Assembly: GCA_030729445.1 (NCBI GenBank)
Contig: JANQXJ010000212.1
Location: forward strand, 1 to 14,529
From: Limnohabitans sp.
GTDB lineage: Bacteria; Pseudomonadota; Gammaproteobacteria; Burkholderiales; Burkholderiaceae_C
Direction: 5' to 3'
DNA length: 14,529 nt
Positions 8,714 to 14,529 of the stretch are shown piece after piece. The position numbers were made by a program, and so were the translations under genes. Numbering within the stretch: the first letter of the stretch is position 1; every line of letters starts with the position of its first letter. The notes beneath the pieces are model-generated. The model saw only the letters and a list, made by a program, of their open reading frames with translations, ran no database searches and was not told where the DNA came from.

Positions 8714-8738
8714 TCAAGCGACTTTTCAAATAAACGCC

Positions 8739-9686
8739 ATGAACCAACTCGACGCCCTCAAACAATTCACCACCGTGGTCGCCGATACCGGCGACTTCAA
8801 GCAATTGGCCCAGTTCCAGCCGCAAGACGCGACGACCAACCCTTCCTTGATCTTGAAGGCGGTTCAAAAACCCGAATACGCGCCCTTGCTGGCCGAGGCC
8901 GTGGCCTCCCACCAGGGTCAGCCCTTGGACGTGGTGATGGACCATTTGTTGGTGCGATTTGGCTGCGAGATTTTGAAGACCATTCCCGGTCGCGTGTCGA
9001 CCGAAGTCGATGCCCGCTTGAGCTTTGACACCGCCGCCACCGTGGCCCGGGCGCGGCGCATCATGGCTTGGTATGAGGCGCAGGGCATTGGCCGTGAGCG
9101 CGTGCTGATCAAGATCGCCTCGACCTGGGAAGGCATCCAGGCCGCAGCCGAGCTGGAGCGCGAGGGCATCCGTTGCAACTTGACGCTGCTGTTTGCGTTC
9201 TGCCAGGCGGTGGCCTGTGGTCAAGCCCAGGTGCAACTGATCTCGCCTTTTGTGGGGCGTATTTATGACTGGTACAAAAAGTCTGCAGGCGCCGCCTGGG
9301 ACGAAGCGGCCATGTCGGGCGCGAATGACCCCGGTGTGCAGTCGGTGCGTGCGATCTTCAACCACTACAAAAAACACGGCATCAAAACCGAGGTGATGGG
9401 CGCATCGTTCCGCAACATCGGGCAGATCACCGCGCTGGCTGGCTGCGACCTGCTGACCATCAGCCCCGAGCTGCTGGCGCAATTGGCTGCAACCGAGGCA
9501 CCGCTGAGCCAGACGCTGGAGGCTGCAGCCGCGCAAAGCATGGACTTGCCAGCTGTGCGTTACGACGAAGCCTCTTTCCGATTGGCGCTCAATGAAGACG
9601 CCATGGCCACAGAAAAGCTGGCCGAAGGCATTCGTGCTTTCTGTGCCGATGCGGTCAAGCTTGAAGTGCTGATGCAAAAGGGCTGA
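8739..9686 (+). CDS. tal: Transaldolase (TalB type)
   Basis: Non-oxidative pentose phosphate enzyme (315 residues), transferring a dihydroxyacetone unit from sedoheptulose 7-phosphate to glyceraldehyde 3-phosphate through a Schiff base. Conserved blocks are VVADTGDF (13-20, catalytic Asp at 16), QPQDATTNPSLIL (27-39), GRVSTEVDARLSFDT (84-98), and VLIKIASTW (122-130) with Schiff-base K125. NLTLLF and ISPFVGRIYDWYK follow, with VMGASFRNI further on. It aligns throughout with classical E. coli-type TalB and is slightly short but complete. The Shine-Dalgarno is weak. It is followed after one base by pgi. The two products act on the same hexose/pentose phosphate pool as Zwf across the divergent promoter. 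Confidence 0.96.
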   Translation: MNQLDALKQFTTVVADTGDFKQLAQFQPQDATTNPSLILKAVQKPEYAPLLAEAVASHQGQPLDVVMDHLLVRFGCEILKTIPGRVSTEVDARLSFDTAATVARARRIMAWYEAQGIGRERVLIKIASTWEGIQAAAELEREGIRCNLTLLFAFCQAVACGQAQVQLISPFVGRIYDWYKKSAGAAWDEAAMSGANDPGVQSVRAIFNHYKKHGIKTEVMGASFRNIGQITALAGCDLLTISPELLAQLAATEAPLSQTLEAAAAQSMDLPAVRYDEASFRLALNEDAMATEKLAEGIRAFCADAVKLEVLMQKG

Positions 9687-9687
9687 A

Positions 9688-11220
9688 ATGCGTTGTGACC
9701 AAACCCAAGCTTGGACAGATTTGTTGGCCCATGCGGCCCAATTCAAGGGTTTTGATTTGCGCACCGCTTTTGCGGCCGATGCGCAACGTGCCCAGACTTT
9801 GAGTCAGACGGCGCCGTTGGTCTTTGCCGATCTGTCGAAAAACCACACCGACGCCGCGACCGAAGCGCTGCTGATCGAGTTGGCGCGGCAGACGGGTCTG
9901 GCGGCGCACCGCGATGCGATGTTTCGTGGTGAGCCCATCAACAACACCGAGGGCCGCGCCGTGATGCATTGGCTGCTGCGCCAGCCAGAAGGCTCGCTTG
10001 TCGGTGAACTGGCCGCCCCCTTGCAGCAAGTACACGACACCTTGAAGCCCATGCTCGCCTTTGCCGAGCAGGTGCGGGCGGATGTGCACATCACCGATGT
10101 GGTGAACATCGGCATTGGCGGCTCGGATTTGGGGCCACAAATGGCGGTGCTGGCACTGCAAGACTTCGTGATCCCGGGCAAGCGCTTTCACTTTGTGTCC
10201 AACGTCGATGGCCATGAACTGGCGGGTGTGCTCAAGGGCTTGAAGGCCGAGAACACGCTGTTTTTGATCGCGTCCAAAACCTTCACCACCATCGAGACCA
10301 TGACCAATGCCCGCTCGGCGTTGCAGTGGTTTCAGGCGCAGGGGGGCCAAGATGTATCGCGTCACTTTGCGGCGCTGACCACCAACGTGGCGGCTGCAGG
10401 GCAAATGGGCATCACCACCACTTTTGGTTTTTGGGACTGGGTGGGCGGGCGTTACTCCATGTGGTCGGCCATTGGTCTGCCGGTGGCCATTGCCATCGGG
10501 GCACAGGGTTTCAGGGACTGGCTGGCTGGTGCGCATGCGATGGACCAACACTTCCAGACCGCGCCGCTGGAGGCCAATTTGCCGGTGCGCTTGGGTTTGC
10601 TGGACGTTTGGTACCGCAACTTTTTGAACTACACCAGCCGAAGCATTGCGCCGTACCACAGCGCTTTGCGCCGCGTACCTGCTTACTTGCAGCAGTTGGA
10701 GATGGAGAGCAATGGCAAGCGTGTGGACCGCAACGGCCATGCGCTGCCTTACGGCACCTCACCCGTTCTCTGGGGCGAGCCGGGCACCAACGGCCAACAT
10801 GCTTACTTCCAGATGCTGCACCAAGGCACAGACGTGGTGCCGCTGGAATTCATGGCCGTGAAAAAGCCCACACACAGTTTGAAAGATCACCATGAGTTGC
10901 TGTTGGCCAATGCAATCGCTCAGGCTCAGGCGCTGATGCTGGGACAAGCCGACGAGGGCGGGCACAAGCATTTCCCCGGCAATCGGCCCAGCACTTTTTT
11001 GCTGCTGGACGAGCTCACCCCCGCCAGCCTGGGCGCACTGATTGCCTTAAATGAACACCGTGTGTTCGTGAGCGGCTCGGTCTGGGGCATCAACAGCTTT
11101 GACCAGTGGGGTGTGGAGCTGGGCAAGGTGCTGGCCAAAGACATCCATGCCCGCATGGTGTCGGGTGACGTCACTGGGTTGGATGCTTCAACGGCCGTTT
11201 TGCTTGACCGCATTCGCTGA
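9688..11220 (+). CDS. pgi: Glucose-6-phosphate isomerase
   Basis: Cytoplasmic aldose-ketose isomerase (510 residues) interconverting glucose 6-phosphate and fructose 6-phosphate. SIS-type sugar-phosphate contacts are visible at NIGIGGSDLGP (140-150) and SKTFTT (196-201). The family signatures WDWVGGRYSMWSAIG (249-263) and VWGINSFDQWGVELGK (465-480) are present. Catalytic residues by family analogy are E340 in MESNGK, H371 in GTNGQHAYFQ and K480. It is somewhat shorter than the 549-residue E. coli enzyme but has all core motifs. AAGGG lies five bases before the ATG, which comes one base after the tal stop. With Zwf it competes for glucose 6-phosphate, and with transaldolase it recycles fructose 6-phosphate. 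Confidence 0.97.
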   Translation: MRCDQTQAWTDLLAHAAQFKGFDLRTAFAADAQRAQTLSQTAPLVFADLSKNHTDAATEALLIELARQTGLAAHRDAMFRGEPINNTEGRAVMHWLLRQPEGSLVGELAAPLQQVHDTLKPMLAFAEQVRADVHITDVVNIGIGGSDLGPQMAVLALQDFVIPGKRFHFVSNVDGHELAGVLKGLKAENTLFLIASKTFTTIETMTNARSALQWFQAQGGQDVSRHFAALTTNVAAAGQMGITTTFGFWDWVGGRYSMWSAIGLPVAIAIGAQGFRDWLAGAHAMDQHFQTAPLEANLPVRLGLLDVWYRNFLNYTSRSIAPYHSALRRVPAYLQQLEMESNGKRVDRNGHALPYGTSPVLWGEPGTNGQHAYFQMLHQGTDVVPLEFMAVKKPTHSLKDHHELLLANAIAQAQALMLGQADEGGHKHFPGNRPSTFLLLDELTPASLGALIALNEHRVFVSGSVWGINSFDQWGVELGKVLAKDIHARMVSGDVTGLDASTAVLLDRIR

Positions 11221-11263
11221 GGTGTTTCCTAAGAGGCATGGGCTTGTGTCCGGGCCCTTGGCT

Positions 11264-11269
11264 TATGAT
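11264..11269 (+). promoter_or_regulatory. Possible -10 box for the copper gene cluster
   Basis: TATGAT matches the sigma70 -10 consensus at five of six positions. It lies only six bases before the ATG of the small His-rich gene, so transcription would begin at or near the start codon and give a leaderless message. No good -35 box is found at 16-19 bases, and no dyad typical of a MerR-type copper regulator is seen. Weak call. Confidence 0.25.
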
Positions 11270-11275
11270 TTGGGA

Positions 11276-11689
11276 ATGCGACGCTTTTTCCTGTGCTTCC
11301 TGCTGTGCCTGATGCCCTTGCGGCTGTGGGCAGGCGCTTGGATGCCCATGCCGGAAAGCGGTTCTCATCATCTTGCCGTTCTGTCTACAGCCGGTTCGGC
11401 GCAGCACAACGAAATGCCCGTGGGGCATAACTGCCATGAAGCCATGGCTCATCCTTTGACTGAAGACCTCGCTCAGATTTCCTTGCACGATGCGGGTGTT
11501 CAAGCTGCCGATGGCCACGATGGCCACGATGGCCATTGTCAGTTGTGCGGCGTGTGTCACCAAGGCTTGAGCCTGACATCGTTGCACTTGGTGCAGCCCG
11601 ATATTCTGGCCCATCCGCTGCCGCTCAGCGCGTCTTGGGTGCATCGGGCCCACACGTCTGTGCCACTGACCAAGCCCCCCATTTCCTGA
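11276..11689 (+). CDS. Small secreted His/Cys-rich protein, putative periplasmic metal binder
   Basis: Not recognised with certainty. The 137-residue product starts with a signal peptide (MRRFF, then a hydrophobic stretch to about residue 19, cleavage near LWA-GA). The mature part has about 15 histidines and four cysteines. Its core is three DGH repeats running into HCQLCGVCHQ (87-96), giving CxxCxxCH. The DGH repeats come from three tandem 9-base units in the DNA. This composition fits periplasmic copper or other metal binding and loosely recalls the small DUF2946-type proteins of copper clusters. CGVCH also matches a heme c motif, but nothing else looks like a cytochrome. A reading frame extends upstream, but the ATG at 11276 starts exactly at the signal peptide. 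It precedes a TolC-like gene by 74 bases and probably shares its operon. Confidence 0.7.
   Translation: MRRFFLCFLLCLMPLRLWAGAWMPMPESGSHHLAVLSTAGSAQHNEMPVGHNCHEAMAHPLTEDLAQISLHDAGVQAADGHDGHDGHCQLCGVCHQGLSLTSLHLVQPDILAHPLPLSASWVHRAHTSVPLTKPPIS
11510..11536 (+). repeat. Three tandem 9-base repeats encoding DGH units
   Basis: GATGGCCAC occurs at 11510-11518 and 11519-11527, followed by GATGGCCAT at 11528-11536. The unit is a multiple of three, so gain or loss by slippage would change the number of Asp-Gly-His units without breaking the frame. Confidence 0.8.
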
Positions 11690-11712
11690 ACCACACGCCA
11701 CAGGTGCGTCTG

Positions 11713-11729
11713 CCCACTGTCAAAGTGGG
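11713..11729 (+). other. Hairpin in the leader of the TolC-like gene
   Basis: CCCACT (11713-11718) and AGTGGG (11724-11729) form a perfect 6-bp stem with a 5-base loop. It sits between the stop of the small His-rich gene and the TolC-like start. There is no T-run after it, so it is not a standard terminator; a role in message processing or partial attenuation is possible. Confidence 0.4.
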
Positions 11730-11763
11730 TGGGTGCTGTGTTCGTCTGTTTCAGGAAATTGAC

Positions 11764-13110
11764 ATGAAACCCTTTTTGAATCGCGCTGGCAGCTTGGGTG
11801 CCGTGGGCGCTGTGCTGCTGGCCAGCGCTTGGCCTGCCGCCTGGTCGCAAACCCGTGGTGCAAGCGCACCGACCTCTGCCCATGTGCATGGCACGCAGCC
11901 AGGCATTCCATCAACCGCAGCGCCATCGGCCAAGCCAGGCCAGTCCAGTCCCACTTGGCAGGACGCCAACCGGGCTGTCGGGCAGTTCCCTCGTGGCCAT
12001 GTGGATTTGTTGCGTTGGGAACAGAAAAACCTGCCGCAGATGCCGGACGCTTCTGTGCATCCCGAAGCGGGGCAGCTGACATTGGCGCGTGCCGCACGTC
12101 TGGCTTTGCAGGATGAAGCCCTGTGGCTCAAGCCGGGCATGGGTGCCGTTGAGGTCGCCAAAGTGCGCCAAAAAATGGCGGCGGTTCGCCTGGATGTGCA
12201 AAGGCTTTGGGTGAATGCGGTGGTGGCGCGTCAGTCGTTGGTGCACAGCCGGGATGTTTTGTCGGTAGCGCAAACCGCAGCCGAATTGGGCCAGCGCATG
12301 GCGCAAGTCGGCAACTGGAGCCGTGCCCGCCAAATTGAGGAAGAACTGGCGCTTTGGGATGCCAGTGCACGCGCCGACAAAGCGCAGCTTCAGGCCGATC
12401 GTGCGCTCTATGCTTTGTGGCAGCGTATCGGAGCGGGCATGACCCCGCAGTCCTTGGCGCATCAGTTACCCGTGCACTTGCCATCAGAATTGCCAGCACT
12501 CCCTCCCGTTGTTCTGCAGGATGAGCTGAGCCCGGAGGCGCTTGCCGCTCTGCAATCTCAGGCACTACAGGCCCATTTGAGCTGGCCATTGGAAGACCTC
12601 CACGCCCAACGTTTGGCGGCTGGCCTTGGCTTGGATGCGCAAGATGGGCAGGCGGCGCAAAAAGCCCTGCAAGCATTGGCTGGGCAGGAGCTGCCCATGT
12701 GGGACCCCCGCACGATGCGCTGGGGCCATGCCTTTGAAAACGCTTGGCAAGCGCGGCTGCAGGCCGACCGGCTGGCGCGGCAGGTGCGTGCCGATGTGCA
12801 GATGGCCCTGAACGCTTTGCGGGTGGCTAACCAAACGGCGCAGCAATCCCAGGCCCAAGTGCTGCGCCTGCACACCGAACGCTCGCAAGAAACCCTGCTG
12901 CGTTACAACGGCATGCTCAAAAGCACCTGGGACTTGCTGGCCAGCGCCCGAATGCGCATCGATGGCGTGGACGCCGCTTTGCAGGCCCAGAGACAGCGCT
13001 GGTTGGCCCACGCCGACTTGATGGCCGTGCTGGCCGGATTGCCCTATGCCGACAGCGCTGGCACGTCTGAAGCCACCAACCCCTCCAACACCCCTAATCC
13101 AGGACACTGA
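11764..13110 (+). CDS. Divergent TolC-like (outer membrane efflux protein family) protein
   Basis: Secreted, mostly alpha-helical protein (448 residues) of the TolC/CusC superfamily. The N-terminus is a signal peptide (about 1-28, ending AWSQ) with no lipobox cysteine, followed by a Pro/Ser/Ala-rich linker with HVH. Two helical repeats are visible. The first opens with LTLARAARLAL and continues through a coiled-coil-like stretch to ALYALWQRIG. The second ends with RYNGMLKSTWDLLASARMRIDGV and a final MAVLAGLPY, matching the C-terminal family pattern. The Ser/Gly-rich beta-strand segments that usually form the barrel in each repeat are not visible. AGGA at 11753-11756 fixes the ATG at 11764; a longer in-frame extension would read through the upstream gene. 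It ends two bases before the multicopper oxidase, so the two are co-transcribed. No RND pump or adaptor gene is in view. Confidence 0.78.
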   Translation: MKPFLNRAGSLGAVGAVLLASAWPAAWSQTRGASAPTSAHVHGTQPGIPSTAAPSAKPGQSSPTWQDANRAVGQFPRGHVDLLRWEQKNLPQMPDASVHPEAGQLTLARAARLALQDEALWLKPGMGAVEVAKVRQKMAAVRLDVQRLWVNAVVARQSLVHSRDVLSVAQTAAELGQRMAQVGNWSRARQIEEELALWDASARADKAQLQADRALYALWQRIGAGMTPQSLAHQLPVHLPSELPALPPVVLQDELSPEALAALQSQALQAHLSWPLEDLHAQRLAAGLGLDAQDGQAAQKALQALAGQELPMWDPRTMRWGHAFENAWQARLQADRLARQVRADVQMALNALRVANQTAQQSQAQVLRLHTERSQETLLRYNGMLKSTWDLLASARMRIDGVDAALQAQRQRWLAHADLMAVLAGLPYADSAGTSEATNPSNTPNPGH

Positions 13111-13112
13111 CC

Positions 13113-14529
13113 ATGCAACGCCGAGATTTTTTCCAAAAAACCGTTGCCACTTTGGGCACCGTTGCAGGCACTGTGGCTGGGGCTGCTGTGGCCACCAGCG
13201 CCGTCAGCCGAAGTGCACTGGCCGCTTTGCCAGAACCCGTCATCCAGACCCGTCCCGACACCGCTGCGCCTTGGATGCCACCGGGCGTGACCGGGGCCGG
13301 ACGCCCTTACAACCCGGTGGTCACCTTGAACGGGTGGACTTTGCCGTTTCGCATGAAGGACGGCGTCAAAGAGTTCCACCTGGTGGCCGAGCCGGTGGTG
13401 CGCGAGATGGCGCCGGGCTTTGTGGTCAACATGTGGGGCTACAACGGCCAAAGCCCGGGCCCGACCATCGAGGTGGTCGAGGGCGACAAGGTGCGGATTT
13501 TTGTCACCAACCAACTGCCTGAACACACCACCATCCACTGGCATGGTCAGCGCCTGCCCAACGGCATGGACGGGGTGGGCGGTCTGAACCAAAAGCAGAT
13601 TCCAGTGGGCAAAACCTATGTGTACGAGTTTGAGGCACGCCGCCCCGGCACGTTCATGTACCACCCACACGCCGACGAGATGACCCAAATGGCCATGGGC
13701 ATGATGGGCCTGTGGATCACCCACCCCAAAGGCCAACACCCGCTGATTGCCGAGGTGGACCGCGATTACGCCTTCCTGTTGAGCGCTTACGACGTCACCC
13801 CGGGGGCCAAAACCCCCAACGTCAACACCATGCTGGACCAGAACATCTGGAGCTGGAACAGCCGGGTGTTTCCGGGCATCAGCCCGCTGGTGGCACGTCT
13901 GAACGACCGGGTGCGTGTGCGTGTGGGCAACCTGACCATGACCAACCACCCCATCCACATCCATGGCATCGAATTCGAGGTGACTGGCACCGATGGCGGC
14001 CCCGTGCCCATCACCGCGCGTTGGCCCGAGGTGACGACCGACGTGGCCGTGGGCCAGATGCGGCAGTTGGAGTTCATCGCCGATGAGCCCGGTGATTGGG
14101 CCATGCATTGTCACAAGAGCCACCACACCATGGGCGCCATGGGCCATGATGTGCCCACCATGATCGGTGTGGACCACCGGGGTTTGGTGCAAAAAATCCA
14201 AAAACTCATCCCCGACTACATGGTCATGGGCGAACGCGGCATGGCCGACATGGGTGAGATGGAAATGGAGTTGCCCGAGAACACCTTCCCGATGATGACC
14301 GGCACCGGGCCTTATGGCCCCATTGAAATGGGTGGCATGTTCACCACACTCAAGGTGCGGGCCGAGCAAAAAACGGGCGACTACAGCGACCCGGGTGATT
14401 ACAAACAGCCACCGGGCACGCAGTCATTTGAATTTAAGGGTCCTGTCGCGGCCTTGCCGCGTGCCCCGGAGCTGGCCAGTCAGTCGACCATGACTGCTTC
14501 TGGCACGGTACGCAAACCCCAAGGCCATG
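13113..14529 (+). CDS. Tat-exported multicopper oxidase (3' end outside the window)
   Basis: Periplasmic copper enzyme, probably oxidising Cu(I) or another small reductant while reducing O2. The signal has QRRDFF (2-7), a twin-arginine motif, with cleavage near ALA (35-38). All four copper-ligand motifs are present: HWHG (142-145), HPHADE (184-189), HPIHIHG (279-285) and HCHKSHHTMGAM (332-343). The last supplies the type 1 Cys and an axial Met. The spacing fits two cupredoxin domains, with the type 1 site only in the second. A Met-rich stretch follows (about 370-410). The frame is open at the right edge after 472 codons with no stop, so the C-terminus is missing, probably only a short part. 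AGGA lies eight bases before the ATG. It is coupled to the TolC-like gene. Confidence 0.9.
   Translation, partial: MQRRDFFQKTVATLGTVAGTVAGAAVATSAVSRSALAALPEPVIQTRPDTAAPWMPPGVTGAGRPYNPVVTLNGWTLPFRMKDGVKEFHLVAEPVVREMAPGFVVNMWGYNGQSPGPTIEVVEGDKVRIFVTNQLPEHTTIHWHGQRLPNGMDGVGGLNQKQIPVGKTYVYEFEARRPGTFMYHPHADEMTQMAMGMMGLWITHPKGQHPLIAEVDRDYAFLLSAYDVTPGAKTPNVNTMLDQNIWSWNSRVFPGISPLVARLNDRVRVRVGNLTMTNHPIHIHGIEFEVTGTDGGPVPITARWPEVTTDVAVGQMRQLEFIADEPGDWAMHCHKSHHTMGAMGHDVPTMIGVDHRGLVQKIQKLIPDYMVMGERGMADMGEMEMELPENTFPMMTGTGPYGPIEMGGMFTTLKVRAEQKTGDYSDPGDYKQPPGTQSFEFKGPVAALPRAPELASQSTMTASGTVRKPQGH

Noticed and set aside
11230..11262. Possible terminator after pgi (GGGC...GCCC)
   Set aside because: The stem is only four bases with a ten-base loop and no T-run, so it does not support a terminator call.
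11548..11563. Cytochrome c call for the small His-rich protein based on CGVCH
   Set aside because: The motif is embedded in CxxCxxCH within a His-rich stretch, and no cytochrome c fold or distal Met pattern is seen; metal binding is the simpler reading.
13044..14369. Minus-strand open frame of 441 codons opposite the multicopper oxidase
   Set aside because: The product is a His/Gly/Val-rich complement of a His-rich gene with no recognisable fold. The plus strand carries all four copper-ligand motifs in frame.

Overview
The window reads as chromosomal DNA from a betaproteobacterium, most likely order Burkholderiales and plausibly the Comamonadaceae. This is inference from gene content (a tctCBA/tctDE tricarboxylate system with an extra Bug-type binding protein, an HexR-controlled zwf, copper genes), from high GC, and from codon use dominated by G/C third positions. 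The species cannot be named from the sequence alone. There is no rRNA, tRNA, transposase, integrase or CRISPR array. Genes are tightly packed and no gap exceeds about 120 bases.

Region 1 (1-6307) is a tripartite tricarboxylate transporter (TTT) locus. On the minus strand run tctC (periplasmic binding protein), tctB (small membrane subunit), tctA (large membrane subunit) and then a second, distantly related Bug-family binding protein. Divergent on the plus strand are tctD (OmpR-type response regulator) and tctE (sensor histidine kinase). tctC/tctB and tctD/tctE each overlap by an ATGA. The 113-bp tctC-tctD gap carries a tandem 11-bp-spaced repeat and an inverted repeat, both candidate operators.

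Region 2 (6332-11220) is central sugar-phosphate metabolism. zwf (glucose-6-phosphate dehydrogenase) and hexR (RpiR-family repressor) form a minus-strand pair with a 14-base gap. tal (transaldolase) and pgi (glucose-6-phosphate isomerase) form a plus-strand pair with a 1-base gap. Their 83-bp divergent gap holds a 32-bp near-palindrome that overlaps a good sigma70-like promoter for tal-pgi. HexR is the obvious candidate ligand, which would couple the oxidative entry, the non-oxidative pentose phosphate step and hexose isomerisation in one switch. A GC-rich hairpin sits between the convergent tctE and hexR genes.

Region 3 (11276-14529) is a probable periplasmic copper-handling operon on the plus strand: a small secreted His/Cys-rich protein, a divergent TolC-like protein that appears to lack the beta-barrel hairpins, and a Tat-exported multicopper oxidase that is cut by the right edge of the window. 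This is the least conventional part of the window. The other two regions are well-known systems whose control sequences are the main points of interest.
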